Origin: an uncultured Pleomorphomonas sp.
Lineage (GTDB): Bacteria; Pseudomonadota; Alphaproteobacteria; Rhizobiales; Pleomorphomonadaceae
Length of the DNA stretch: 34,429 nucleotides
Assembly: GCA_937868725.1 (NCBI GenBank)
Contig: CALMMQ010000067.1
Coordinates: forward strand, 1 to 34,429
Direction of reading: 5' to 3'
Shown: positions 18,093 through 27,031 of the stretch, piece by piece
Layout: each line of letters starts with the position of its first letter
How positions within the stretch are numbered: the stretch's first letter is position 1
Position numbers and translations under genes: made by a program
Notes under the pieces: model-generated
What the model was told of the DNA's origin: nothing
Seen by the model: only the letters and a program-made list of their open reading frames with translations
The model's database searches: none

Positions 18093-19189
18093 GCGCGCCC
18101 GAGCCATTCCGCGTCGCCTTTCTCCTGGCGGCGCTGACGGCGGCGCGGGCCATCGGTCCCTGGTTCGGCGATCCGGCGACGCACGCCGACGAGCTGATCT
18201 TCGGCTTTCTGGTGCTGCAGCTGTTCGGTTTCTTGCTGGTGGCGCTGCCGCGCTGGATCGGCCGGCCGCTCGGTCCCGCCCCGGCCATCTGGCTGGTGCT
18301 GGCGGCGCAGGGGGCCGCCTTCCTCCTCGGCTTCCACGATCTCGAACTGGCGGGACGGCTGCGATCGCTGATCGGCCTTGCCGGGGTGGCGCTGCTGCTG
18401 GCCAACACGCCGGCCGGCAAGACGGCGGCCACCTTTCCGGTGCTGCTGCTGGCCGGGCTGCACGCCGGGCTCGGCGTTGGCCGCTACACCTTCGATTGGG
18501 CGGGCAGCACCATGGCCGGCCTGGCCCTCATTCTGCTCATCTGCCTTGAAGTATCGAACCGGGTCGGGGCGGCGTTGGTGGCGGTGGCGCGCGAGCGGGC
18601 CGGGCGCCCGCCCCGGCCGGCGCTGCCGGGCTGGCTGCGACTGGCCGAGCGGGCATCGGCGGCGCTCGCCCTCGTGCTGTTCGGCCTCGACGGTCCGGCC
18701 GGTCTGCCGGCGCTGATCGCCGGTCTGCTCGGCGGTCATTGGCTGTGGCACCAGCGCGTCTGGCAGATCAAGCCCTATGCCGGCGTGGTGATCATGGTGG
18801 TCGGCATGGTGTGGAAGCGCGTCGGTCTGCTGCTGCTCGCCGCCTGGAGCTTCGGTGTCGGCGACGTGCCGCAGCTCGCCGTCATCCACGTTCTGACCAT
18901 CGGCGGGCTGGCGACGCTGGCCATCGGCATCGCCACGTCGATCGTGCGCAAGCGCGAGAAGCGGTCGCTGACGCCGTCCGGGCTCGCCAACCTCACCTAT
19001 GCCGCCATCATCGCCGCCATGGCCGCCCGGGTCGGCGGCGCGCTCGTGCCGGACTGGCACGACGGTCTGGTGATGACCGGCCGCTGGTTGTGGCTGACGG
19101 CGTTTACCGGCTATTTCGCCTTCGTCATCGCCCACGCCTTTCGCCCGCTTGCCAAGCCGGTCGAGCTGCCGCATCTGCACGAACCCTGA
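18089..19189 (+). CDS. nnrS: NnrS-family multi-helix membrane protein
   Basis: 366-aa inner-membrane protein with about ten to twelve hydrophobic helices and the NnrS hallmark HVLTIGGLATLAIGI (near residue 270). NnrS is a heme- and copper-containing protein tied to nitric oxide tolerance in Rhodobacter and Vibrio; its biochemical activity is not settled. The HxGR segment typical of many members is modified here to SLTPSG. It is coupled by a 4-bp ATGA overlap to ubiV, so it shares the anaerobic ubiquinone operon. The family match is good; the role in this operon is unproven. Confidence 0.82.
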   Translation: MSAPEPFRVAFLLAALTAARAIGPWFGDPATHADELIFGFLVLQLFGFLLVALPRWIGRPLGPAPAIWLVLAAQGAAFLLGFHDLELAGRLRSLIGLAGVALLLANTPAGKTAATFPVLLLAGLHAGLGVGRYTFDWAGSTMAGLALILLICLEVSNRVGAALVAVARERAGRPPRPALPGWLRLAERASAALALVLFGLDGPAGLPALIAGLLGGHWLWHQRVWQIKPYAGVVIMVVGMVWKRVGLLLLAAWSFGVGDVPQLAVIHVLTIGGLATLAIGIATSIVRKREKRSLTPSGLANLTYAAIIAAMAARVGGALVPDWHDGLVMTGRWLWLTAFTGYFAFVIAHAFRPLAKPVELPHLHEP

Positions 19190-19250
19190 TCGTTTGATGT
19201 TCGATCGCGCAGCTAAACCGAGTGAGATGACAAACCCTCCGTAGCAGTAC

Positions 19251-19432
19251 GCAGGGCAATGCATTTCCGTCAACCCTGCCCCTTTGAAACCAAAGGCTTG
19301 CCGGCGGTTTCGCTTCTTGAAAAGCGAGGGGCTGACGAGTATTCTCCAGCTGACTTCCACGTGATTACACGTACGGAGGACCGGCTTTCGAGCCGGGTGG
19401 GGTGTGTTTGGGGCCACCCCGGCTTTCGGCAC
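19251..19432 (+). other. Hairpin-dense leader upstream of cooA
   Basis: The 322-bp gap 19190-19511 has no gene but six consecutive dyads: GCAGGG/CCCTGC (19251-19279); CCTTTG-AAAC-CAAAGG (19281-19296); TCGCTT/AAGCGA (19310-19328); ACGTG-ATTA-CACGT (19360-19373); CCGGCT-TTCG-AGCCGG (19381-19396); and AGCCGGGTGG / CCACCCCGGCT (19391-19424). The last two share the AGCCGG arm, so they exclude each other, as in attenuators. Whether it is transcribed is unknown. Confidence 0.5.
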
Positions 19433-19511
19433 TCGACGCGCTCTGCGTCATGTCGCCCAAGGGCCCGGCTGCGGGTCGGGCGGCGGTACACAACGGCTGG
19501 ATCCGATACCG

Positions 19512-20168
19512 ATGCAAAACGCGCCTTGCCTCAGCGATATCCTCGAACGTCTGGTACGGGACGGGTACGGGCGGCTGATGAACCTGCACCCGGTCAAGGC
19601 GGGCCACATCATCTATTCCGGCGATGCCGAGAGCGACGGCGATGTGCTGGTCGTCCGGTCGGGCCGGCTGCGCTGCTTCGTGTCGTTCGAGGGCAAGGAG
19701 CTGACGCTCTACATGCTGGAGGCCGGCGACGCGCTGCACCTGCACGGCGGGGCCATGCTCGAGGTCAAGAAGGAAGGCGAGGTCGCCATCCTGTCGGCCG
19801 CCTCGCTGCGCCAGCTGTCGGTGGCCGAGCCGGAACTGATGCTGGCCGTGCTGCCGGCCGTCGACCGCATGCTGCAGAAGTCGGTGCGGATGATCGAGGA
19901 CATGGCCTTCCACGGCGTCAAGCATCGACTGATCCGCGCGCTGTGCGACACGGCCGACCGCGTCGGCCGTCACGCCGAGCACGGCGTCGTCATCGACCAG
20001 CTGCCCAACGCCGAAGACTTCGCCATGCAGATCGGCGCCACGCGCCAGTCGGTGTCGACGGTGATCGCCGAACTGGTGCGCTCGGGCCTGCTCTATCGCT
20101 TCGGCACCGGCTCGCTGGTCATCTCCGATCTCGGCCGTCTGCGCCAGGAACTTGTCGGCCTGCGCTGA
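19512..20168 (+). CDS. cooA: CooA-type CO-sensing transcription activator (CRP/FNR family)
   Basis: 218-aa regulator closely patterned on Rhodospirillum rubrum CooA. CooA binds heme; CO displaces a ligand and the dimer then activates coo operons. The N-terminal length matches CooA nearly residue for residue. The heme pocket motif GDALHLHGG aligns with CooA GDMFCMHSG: His78 corresponds to the essential ferrous ligand His77, while His76 replaces the redox-switching Cys75. Long helix SVRMIEDMAFHGVK and recognition helix TRQSVST correspond to the CooA dimerisation and DNA-binding helices. The start is chosen at the ATG matching family length; the ribosome site is weak. It is followed by hypB on the same strand and the hydrogenase operon, with a CooA-type site upstream of cooM. 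Confidence 0.88.
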   Translation: MQNAPCLSDILERLVRDGYGRLMNLHPVKAGHIIYSGDAESDGDVLVVRSGRLRCFVSFEGKELTLYMLEAGDALHLHGGAMLEVKKEGEVAILSAASLRQLSVAEPELMLAVLPAVDRMLQKSVRMIEDMAFHGVKHRLIRALCDTADRVGRHAEHGVVIDQLPNAEDFAMQIGATRQSVSTVIAELVRSGLLYRFGTGSLVISDLGRLRQELVGLR

Positions 20169-20251
20169 AACGGCGTCTGGACAGATCGACCGTCCCGTCG
20201 CAGGATCACGCCCCACCGGCGATCTGGCGGCTTCCCCGTTCATCACGCCCG

Positions 20252-20271
20252 CCGGCCGGGCATCCGGCCGG
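20252..20271 (+). promoter_or_regulatory. Strong hairpin next to hypB ribosome-binding site
   Basis: CCGGCCGG-GCAT-CCGGCCGG, perfect 8-bp stem, three bases before the hypB AAGGA (20274-20278). It sits in the 118-bp cooA-hypB gap and could attenuate read-through or tune hypB translation. No T-run follows, so it is not a clear terminator. Confidence 0.45.
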
Positions 20272-20286
20272 GAAAGGATACGAGCC

Positions 20287-21009
20287 ATGTGTAGCGAATG
20301 CGGCTGCGGCAGCCATACTCACGGCGAAAGCCGCACCATCCCCGTCGTCCAGGATCTTCTGAGCGAGAACGACCGTCTGGCCGCGCACCTGCGCGAGCAT
20401 CTCGACGAGCACGGCGTGCTCTGCCTCAACCTGATGTCCTCGCCGGGCTCGGGCAAGACGCATCTGCTCGAGGCGACCATCGACGCGCTGCCGCCTGGCC
20501 TGCGCGTCGCCGTCATCGAGGGGGACCTCGAGACCGAGAACGACGCCGAGCGTGTGCGCCGTCACGGCGTCGAGGCGGTGCAGATCACCACCGGCGTCAC
20601 CTGCCACCTCGATGCCCAGATGATCCACGATGCCATGCACGTGCTCGATCTGTCGAAGATCGACGTGCTGTTCATCGAGAACGTCGGCAACCTCGTCTGC
20701 CCGGCCGACTTCGACGTCGGCCAGCATCACGACGTGGTACTCCTGTCGGTGACCGAGGGTGACGACAAGCCGGACAAGTATCCTGTCATCTTCCGCAAGG
20801 CCGATCTGGTGCTGATCACCAAGGCCGACCTGCTGCCGTTCATCGAGGAGTTCGACCCGGCCCGGGCGCGGGCGGCCATCGAGCGGGTGCGCGGCACCGG
20901 TCCGGTGTTCGAGGTGTCGGCCAAGAAGGGCGCCGGGCTCGACGCCTGGATCGGCTGGATCGCGGCGCGCCTCGCCGACCATCGCGCCAAGCTCGCCGCC
21001 GGCGCCTGA
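20287..21009 (+). CDS. hypB: HypB, nickel-inserting GTPase for hydrogenase maturation
   Basis: 240-aa GTPase that, with HypA, delivers Ni to the large subunit of [NiFe] hydrogenases. The N-terminal CSECGC is the high-affinity nickel site (CxxCGC). The G domain shows P-loop SSPGSGKT, TTGVTCHLDA and ENVGNLVCP with the GTPase-domain metal cysteines, and KADL as the guanine-specificity motif. There is no long His-rich linker, only HTH near residues 10-12, so nickel storage is probably limited. The start has AAGGA upstream. It is co-directional with cooA and convergent with hypA. The natural client is CooH. Confidence 0.96.
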   Translation: MCSECGCGSHTHGESRTIPVVQDLLSENDRLAAHLREHLDEHGVLCLNLMSSPGSGKTHLLEATIDALPPGLRVAVIEGDLETENDAERVRRHGVEAVQITTGVTCHLDAQMIHDAMHVLDLSKIDVLFIENVGNLVCPADFDVGQHHDVVLLSVTEGDDKPDKYPVIFRKADLVLITKADLLPFIEEFDPARARAAIERVRGTGPVFEVSAKKGAGLDAWIGWIAARLADHRAKLAAGA

Positions 21010-21072
21010 GCGACAAGTGTCTCCCGGCGCCGTCAGGCGTCGGCCAGACCCATCGACCAGACGTGCCGCGGC

Positions 21073-21426
21073 TCAAGCCTCGGGACGGGCTGCCTCGAAG
21101 GATTCGATGTAGAGTTCCCGACCGGCCAGCACGTCGGCGTCGGGGCTGCCGCAATCGGGGCAGTCGAAGCGATAGCGCGGCACGTCGTATTCGCAGCCGC
21201 ATTTCGCGCAGCGGGCGCGCACCTGCACTTCGTCGATGTCGAGCCGGGCGCCATCGGCCACGGTGCCTTCGGCGAAAATCTCGAAACAGCCGCGCAACTG
21301 CCGGACGTCGAGACCGCGCAGGCGGCCGACCTTGAGGCGCACCGACAGGATGCGCTCGACGCCGTTCTGGCGCGCGTGATCGCGCAGGATGCGCATCAGT
21401 CCCTCGACAACGGCCGTTTCGTGCAT
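21073..21426 (-). CDS. hypA: HypA, nickel metallochaperone
   Basis: 117-aa partner of HypB. It starts with the invariant MHE, whose His2 forms the Ni site. The zinc-binding loop has C73, C76, C89 and C92 (CAKC and CPDC), the normal arrangement. It lies on the opposite strand to hypB, the two genes being convergent with 63 bp between stops, and it diverges from the hydrogenase operon, so it shares the 361-bp region with the cooM promoter. Co-induction by CooA from the same region is possible, but no separate site is seen on its side. Confidence 0.96.
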   Translation of the reverse strand: MHETAVVEGLMRILRDHARQNGVERILSVRLKVGRLRGLDVRQLRGCFEIFAEGTVADGARLDIDEVQVRARCAKCGCEYDVPRYRFDCPDCGSPDADVLAGRELYIESFEAARPEA

Positions 21427-21699
21427 CGGCTTTCTCTCTTTCCGGCGGGCGCATCGGCGCCGTGCGACTTCATAACCCGGAATGCAATCCCCAAGGCAAC
21501 ATGCGCGTCAAACCCTAAATAAAATTGCGTAGTCAGGCAGTTAAATCCATTGAGCAACAGCGACAGAGCGGGGTCCGAAAGCGGGTGACTACCGGCAACG
21601 TGCTGCAATCAAAGCAGAACTTGATACTGACGAAACTTGATAACAATTCTCATATAAATCAGGGGGATGACCAAGGTCTGCTGCGTGTGAATGCGTATA

Positions 21700-21715
21700 T
21701 GTCGGCTACCCGACA
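21700..21715 (+). promoter_or_regulatory. CooA-type binding site upstream of cooM
   Basis: TGTCG-GCTACC-CGACA, a perfect inverted repeat matching the published CooA pattern TGTCR-N6-YGACA; symmetry extends one more base into the spacer and two further outward (8-bp arms, 21698-21717). A GTAACT at 21737-21742 could serve as the -10, which would place the site at about -41.5, the class II activator position used by CooA. The rest of 21427-21787 has only a weak FNR-like TTGATACTGACGAA (21621-21634) and no gene. Confidence 0.72.
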
Positions 21716-21787
21716 TACCTTGCCGACCTCAGGGGCGTAACTGCACGCTGACAGCCAAGATGCATGTCAGTGGAAGGATCTTCTCTC

Positions 21788-24700
21788 ATGCTATCCCTCT
21801 CGACGATCGACCCCATGGCCCTGGCCTGGATGGGTGCGATCTTCCTCTTCTTCGGCGAAATCGCCGCCCTCTACAGCCTGCCGAACCTGGTGCGCGTCGT
21901 CGTCTGGTCGACGATCGCCGAGATCGGCTACGTCCTCATCGGCTTCGGTCTGGCCGGTGACGCCGGAACCACCGGTGCCTTCATGCACATCGGCTATCAG
22001 CTGATCATGCGCGGCCTCGTCGTCTCCGCCGGCTGGTATCTGATCGTCCGCACCGGATCGTCAAAGATCGACGATCTGGCCGGCAGCGGCCATCGCATGC
22101 CGGTGGCGGCCACCCTGTTCGGCTTCGGCATGTTCTCGGTGATGGGCCTGTCGCCGTTCAAGGGCTCGTTCTCGAAGTTCCTGATCCTTTACGCTGCCAT
22201 CGAGCAGGGGCATTGGGCGCTCGCCGCCGTTGCCACCGCTGCCACGATCGTCGCCGCCTACTACTACATGGTGGTGATCCAGCGCGTTTGCCTGGAGATG
22301 CCGTCGCGTCGGGTCGAGCTGGTCGAAGGACCGCAGATCGCCCTGCCGATCGCCTACGCCCTCGCCGCGGCGACGGTGCTGATCTCGATCTGGCCGCTGC
22401 CGTTCCAGCACGTCGCCGAACTGCTGGCCGGCGCTACCGGCCAGGTTCCCGAGTTCGAATCGCCGTGGGCCACGCTGGTGCTGGTGCCCTACATCGGCGG
22501 TTTCGTGGTCTACGCCATCGGTCGCTTCGACACCCGGGCCCGTGACATCGCCGCCGTCGTGCTGGCGCTGGCCACGCTGGCCCTGGTCGTCTTCGACGGC
22601 AGCCTCGATCCGGCCTCGCGCGTCTTCGCGCTGGTGTTCGCCACCATCACGGCGGCGATGATCGTCTACTCGGTCGGCTACATGGCCCGGGCCGAATGGA
22701 CGAACCGCTACTACTTCTTCGCCTTCCTGATGATCGGCTCGCTGCTCGGCCTCACCACCGCGCACGAGTTCGGCAACTTCTATGTCTACTGGGAGCTGAT
22801 GACCTGGACGAGCTACTTCCTGGTCATTCACGAACAGACGCAGAAGTCGCTGCGCGCCGGCCTCATCTACTTCATGATGTGCGCTTCCGGCGCCTACGTC
22901 ATGCACTTCGGCATCCTGCTGACGCATGCCCAGGTCGGCTCGTTCGAGTTCGCCGCCCTGGCGGAGAAGGTGTCGTCGATCAGCCCGCTGGCCGGTCTGG
23001 TCATCGCCGCCTGCTTCTTCGTCGGCTTCGCGGTCAAGGCCGGTATCGTGCCGGTGCACTCCTGGCTGCCGATCGCCCATCCGGCGGCGCCGTCGTCGAT
23101 CTCCGGTCCGCTGTCGGGTATCCTGACCAAGGCCGGCATCTTCGGCCTGATCAAGGTGCTCTACCTGGTCATCGGCGTCGGTGCGCTCAATGCCTTCACC
23201 GGCTGGGGTATCAACCTCAACGTCGTGCTGATCACGCTCGGCCTGATCACGCTGCTCTACGGCGAGATCCGGGCGCTCTACGAGACCGAGATCAAGCGCA
23301 TGCTGGCCTTCTCGACGCTGGCCCAGATCGGCGAGATCGTCGCCGTTCTCGGCGTCGGCACGGCGCTCGCCGCCGATGCCAGCCTGCTGCACGTCACCAA
23401 CCACGCGGTCATGAAGACGCTGCTGTTCTTCGCGGCCGGTGCCTTCATCATGCAGACCGGCCGGCGCAACATCGCCGATCTCGCCGGTGTCGGTCGTGTC
23501 ATGCCGTTCACCGCCGGCTGCTACGCCCTCGCCACCGTGGCGATCATGGGCCTGCCGCCGTTCTCCGGCTTCGTGTCGAAGTTCCTGATGGTCTACGCCG
23601 CGGCGGAAGCCGGTCACTACGAAGTGGCCGTCGGCCTGCTGATCGGCGGCATCATCGCCGTGGTCTACTATCTCCGCGTCGTCCGCATGCTGTTCTTCCA
23701 TGCCTGGAAGGGTGAAGCGGGCGTCAAGGAAGCTCCGGTCACCATGCTGGTCGCCGTCGGCGCCCTGGCGGTGCTGATCGTCCTCGGCGGTCTGTTCCCG
23801 ACCTTCCAGCTCGACCTCGTCGGCGCCGTCGGCTCGGCCATCGCCGCCCGTGGCGGTCTGGCGCTCGCCAACCTGCCGGGCCTCGTCATGGTCTGGCCGG
23901 CCTCGGCTACCATCGCCATGATCGGTGCCGTCGTCGTCTGGCTGGTCGGCCGCCGCTCGATCGAGTGGGCCGGCAAGCTGGCCGTCGCCGTGCTGGTGCT
24001 GGCGCTCGTCGCCGTCGTCGCCGAAGCCCCGCGCTACGACACGCTGTCGTTCTGGTTCGCCGTGCTGATCGCCGGCGTCGGCGCGCTCAACATGCTGCAC
24101 GCCACCGCCTACCTGGCCCACAATCATGCGCAGAACCGCTTCTACGCGGCCTTCGGCATCATGATCGCCGGCCTGCTCGGCATGACCGCGGCCAAGGACA
24201 TCTTCACGTTCTTCGGCTTCTGGGAACTGATGTCGAGCTGGGCGCTGTGGGCGGCCATCATCCACGAGGAAAACGACGAGGCGCGGAGGGAAGGCTTCAA
24301 GTACTTCTTCTTCAACACCGTCGGTGCCTCGTTCATGTTCCTCGGCATCGCCATCCTGGCTTCCGGCTCGGGCACCTTCGATCTCGTCGAGATCGGCCAC
24401 AAGGCGCTCACCCTGCCGCTCGGCATCGTGGCGCCCGGCATCGTGCTGGTGTTCATCGGCCTCGTCATGAAGGCGGCCATGCTGCCTGTCCGCATCGACG
24501 TGCAGATGCACCCGGCTCTGGCGCCGACGCCGGTCAGCGGCTACATCTCGGCCGTGCTGCTGAAGTCCGGTCCGTGGGGCGTGCTCAAGCTGTTCACGCT
24601 GTTCGGCGGCGCGGCGGTGTTCACCCGCATCGGCGGCGAAATCGGCGGTCTGCCGGCGCTGATGGACATCATCGCCATCATTGCCGGCATCACCATCGTC

Positions 24701-25588
24701 TACGCCGGTGCCATGGCCGTGGTGCAGAACGGCATCAAGCTGCTGCTGATCTATTCGACGGTCAGCCAGCTCGGCTACGTGCTGATGGCGCTCTGCCTCG
24801 GTACCTCGCTCGGCGTTGCCGGCGGCCTGATGCACTTCGTCAACCACATGTTCCTCAAGGACACGCTGTTCCTCGTGGCCGGCGCCGTCATGGTGCACAG
24901 CCACGCCAGCCTGCTCGACGAACTCGGCGGTCTCGGCCGCAAGATGCCCATCACCTTCGGCATCTTCCTGTTCGCCGGTCTGTCGCTGGCCGGTGTGCCG
25001 CCGCTCAACGGCTTCTCCTCGAAGTGGCTGATCTTCTCGGCTGCCTTCGAGAGCGGTCACTGGGCCCTGGCCGTCGGTGCCATGGTGTCGAGCCTGTTCA
25101 CCCTCGCTGCCGTGCTGAAGTTCGCCCACGCCGCCTTCATGGGCGCCCCGACGCCCAAGGCGCTCGAGGCCCACGAGGCGCCGCTCGCCATGCTGATCCC
25201 CATGGGTCTCTTGACGGCGGCCAGCGTGCTGATCGGCTTCTTCCCCGGCATCCTGCTGGTGCCGATCGCCGGCATCGAGGCGGAGCTTGGCCTGACGCCG
25301 ATCGACGCCAGTCTGTTCGGACCGCTGCCCGGCATGGGTGGCTGGAGCCCGACGCTGCTCAGCATCCTGGTGCTGATCCTGGCGGCCGTGTTCATCCCGT
25401 GGATGCGCCTCGTCTATCGCGGCGCCGGCATCAAGCGCACGGGTCTGCATCTGTCCGGTGCCACGCCTCTCGACTTCCTGCCGGAGACGAGCGGTCGCGT
25501 CGGTACCAACAACCTGTTCGAATCCCCGACGGCTGTCATCCGGGGCGCCCTGGTGCCCAAGAAGACCGGCAAGGCCGAGCAGCTCTAA
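21788..25588 (+). CDS. cooM: CooM, giant antiporter-like subunit of CO-induced hydrogenase
   Basis: 1266-aa polytopic protein, similar in size and architecture to R. rubrum CooM. It is built from NuoL/NuoM/Mrp-type antiporter modules: a partial module (about residues 1-240), then two complete ones (about 245-660 and 740-1150). Seen: GYMARAE and YWELMTWTSYFLV in module 2, with the proton-channel lysine segment FAVKAGIVPVHSWLP; FWELMSSWALW and VMKAAMLPVRI in module 3; and GLSPFKGSFSKF / GLPPFSGFVSKF / GVPPLNGFSSKW, the recurrent helix-12 motif, once per module. It should couple H2 evolution to ion pumping. The start at 21788 has GGAAGGA nine bases upstream; an ATG at 21764 is possible. First gene of cooMKLXUH. 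Confidence 0.93.
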   Translation: MLSLSTIDPMALAWMGAIFLFFGEIAALYSLPNLVRVVVWSTIAEIGYVLIGFGLAGDAGTTGAFMHIGYQLIMRGLVVSAGWYLIVRTGSSKIDDLAGSGHRMPVAATLFGFGMFSVMGLSPFKGSFSKFLILYAAIEQGHWALAAVATAATIVAAYYYMVVIQRVCLEMPSRRVELVEGPQIALPIAYALAAATVLISIWPLPFQHVAELLAGATGQVPEFESPWATLVLVPYIGGFVVYAIGRFDTRARDIAAVVLALATLALVVFDGSLDPASRVFALVFATITAAMIVYSVGYMARAEWTNRYYFFAFLMIGSLLGLTTAHEFGNFYVYWELMTWTSYFLVIHEQTQKSLRAGLIYFMMCASGAYVMHFGILLTHAQVGSFEFAALAEKVSSISPLAGLVIAACFFVGFAVKAGIVPVHSWLPIAHPAAPSSISGPLSGILTKAGIFGLIKVLYLVIGVGALNAFTGWGINLNVVLITLGLITLLYGEIRALYETEIKRMLAFSTLAQIGEIVAVLGVGTALAADASLLHVTNHAVMKTLLFFAAGAFIMQTGRRNIADLAGVGRVMPFTAGCYALATVAIMGLPPFSGFVSKFLMVYAAAEAGHYEVAVGLLIGGIIAVVYYLRVVRMLFFHAWKGEAGVKEAPVTMLVAVGALAVLIVLGGLFPTFQLDLVGAVGSAIAARGGLALANLPGLVMVWPASATIAMIGAVVVWLVGRRSIEWAGKLAVAVLVLALVAVVAEAPRYDTLSFWFAVLIAGVGALNMLHATAYLAHNHAQNRFYAAFGIMIAGLLGMTAAKDIFTFFGFWELMSSWALWAAIIHEENDEARREGFKYFFFNTVGASFMFLGIAILASGSGTFDLVEIGHKALTLPLGIVAPGIVLVFIGLVMKAAMLPVRIDVQMHPALAPTPVSGYISAVLLKSGPWGVLKLFTLFGGAAVFTRIGGEIGGLPALMDIIAIIAGITIVYAGAMAVVQNGIKLLLIYSTVSQLGYVLMALCLGTSLGVAGGLMHFVNHMFLKDTLFLVAGAVMVHSHASLLDELGGLGRKMPITFGIFLFAGLSLAGVPPLNGFSSKWLIFSAAFESGHWALAVGAMVSSLFTLAAVLKFAHAAFMGAPTPKALEAHEAPLAMLIPMGLLTAASVLIGFFPGILLVPIAGIEAELGLTPIDASLFGPLPGMGGWSPTLLSILVLILAAVFIPWMRLVYRGAGIKRTGLHLSGATPLDFLPETSGRVGTNNLFESPTAVIRGALVPKKTGKAEQL

Positions 25589-25609
25589 GGGAGAGGAGAC
25601 TTCTCAAAA

Positions 25610-26569
25610 ATGTCCAACCAACTTGCGATATTGCTGGCGGTTCTCCTCTTCCCCGGTGGAGTGTTCGCCCTCGTCCTGGGTCTGGCGCTGAAAGGCGTCG
25701 ACCGTCGGGTGGCTGCGCGGCTGCAGAGCCGCATCGGCCCGCCGCTGGCCCAGCCGTTCTTCGACGTGATCAAGCTCGGCTTCAAGCGCACCACCGTGCC
25801 TGAGGTCGCCAGCCAGAACGTCTTCCTGTATGCGCCGCTGGTCGGTGTCATCTCGGTGCTGCTGGCCGTGGCGCTGGTGCCGATCACCGGCGTCTACACG
25901 CCGGCGCCGGCCATCGGCAACCTGTTGGTGCTGCTCTACCTGCTGATGATCCCCGGCATCGTGCTGATGATCGCCGGCTCGGCTTCGGGCTCGCCCTACG
26001 GCGCCATCGGTTTTTCGCGCGAAATGGCGCTGATGATCGCCTACGAAGGTCCGCTGGTGCTGATCGCCGCGGCGGTCGCCATCCGCACCGGCGTCGGCAT
26101 GGGCGGCTGGGTGACCTTCTCGCTGTCGGACATCATCGCCTACCAGCGCGAACATGGCTCGTTCCTGTTCGACCCGGTGATGTGGCCGGCGGTCGCCGCC
26201 TTCTGCTGCTTCTACCCGGCCAACCTCGGCATCGTGCCCTTCGACATTCCGGAAGCGGAAACCGAAGTGCTCGAAGGCCCGCTGCTCGAGTACTCCGGTC
26301 CGGTGCTGGCGCTGTTCAAGGTCATGTCGGCGCTGAAGAAGGTGGTGGTGCTGAGCCTCGGTATCGCCATGTTCCTGCCGTTCGCTCCCGACAACTGGGC
26401 GCTGGGGCTGATCGTCTGGCTGATCAAGCTGGTGGTGCTGATGGTGATCGGTGTCACGGCGCTGCGTGTGGCCATCGGCCGCATGCGCATCGACCAGGCC
26501 TTCACCTTTTTCCTGAAGTGGCCGCTGCTGCTCGCTGTTGCGAGCCTGGCGGTCGTGGTCGTGGTCTGA
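25610..26569 (+). CDS. cooK: CooK, NuoH-like membrane subunit
   Basis: 319-aa membrane subunit homologous to complex I NuoH and HyfC/EchB, linking the hydrogenase arm to the ion-pumping arm. It has about eight hydrophobic helices. Conserved segments are QSRIGPP (residues 38-44), GSPYGAIGFSREM and the acidic loop PFDIPEAETEVLEGP, which in NuoH forms the quinone/proton path entrance. The start is preceded by GGGAGAGGAG. It is 21 bp after cooM and 10 bp before cooL. Normal length, no oddities. Confidence 0.95.
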   Translation: MSNQLAILLAVLLFPGGVFALVLGLALKGVDRRVAARLQSRIGPPLAQPFFDVIKLGFKRTTVPEVASQNVFLYAPLVGVISVLLAVALVPITGVYTPAPAIGNLLVLLYLLMIPGIVLMIAGSASGSPYGAIGFSREMALMIAYEGPLVLIAAAVAIRTGVGMGGWVTFSLSDIIAYQREHGSFLFDPVMWPAVAAFCCFYPANLGIVPFDIPEAETEVLEGPLLEYSGPVLALFKVMSALKKVVVLSLGIAMFLPFAPDNWALGLIVWLIKLVVLMVIGVTALRVAIGRMRIDQAFTFFLKWPLLLAVASLAVVVVV

Positions 26570-26579
26570 GGAGGGCAAG

Positions 26580-27017
26580 ATGGGCCTGATACCCGATTTC
26601 AAGAAGATCGCCACCCGCTCGCCCTGGCTCTACCGGATCAACGCCGGCTCGTGCAACGGCTGCGACGTGGAGATGGCCGTCACGGCGCTGATCCCGCGCT
26701 ATGACGTCGAGCGTCTCGGCTGCCAGTACTGCGGCAGCCCCAAGCACGCCGACATCGTGCTGATCTCCGGGCCGCTGACCGTGCGCGTCAAGGACGCGGT
26801 GCTGCGCCTCTATGACGAGATTCCCGATCCCAAGGTGACGGTGGCCGTCGGCGTCTGTCCGATTTCCGGCGGCATCTTCCGCGAGAGCTACGCCGTGCTG
26901 GCGCCGATCGACCAGTACATCCCGGTCGACGTCAACGTGCCGGGCTGCCCGCCGCGGCCGCAGGCGATCATTGCCGGCGTGGCCAAGGCCATCGACATCT
27001 GGCGCGAACGTCTCTGA
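26580..27017 (+). CDS. cooL: CooL, hydrogenase small subunit (NuoB-like)
   Basis: 145-aa small subunit carrying the proximal [4Fe-4S] cluster. Cysteines C25 and C28 in SCNGCDVE (the CxGC-DxE form typical of group 4 hydrogenases rather than the CC of complex I), C93 in GVCPISGG and C123 in PGCPPRP should bind the cluster. Two more cysteines, C48 and C51 (CQYC), lie in a loop. The start at 26580 has TGAGGAGG upstream. It is tightly spaced between cooK and cooX. Confidence 0.95.
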   Translation: MGLIPDFKKIATRSPWLYRINAGSCNGCDVEMAVTALIPRYDVERLGCQYCGSPKHADIVLISGPLTVRVKDAVLRLYDEIPDPKVTVAVGVCPISGGIFRESYAVLAPIDQYIPVDVNVPGCPPRPQAIIAGVAKAIDIWRERL

Positions 27018-27031
27018 GGAAAGGCTGAAAG

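Noticed and set aside
21525-21740. 71-codon open frame before cooM
   Set aside because: TTG start, no ribosome site, no family-like composition, and it runs through the CooA-type palindrome.
25515-25527. tRNA T-arm-like GTTCGAATCCCC
   Set aside because: It lies inside the cooM reading frame and no acceptor or anticodon arms surround it.
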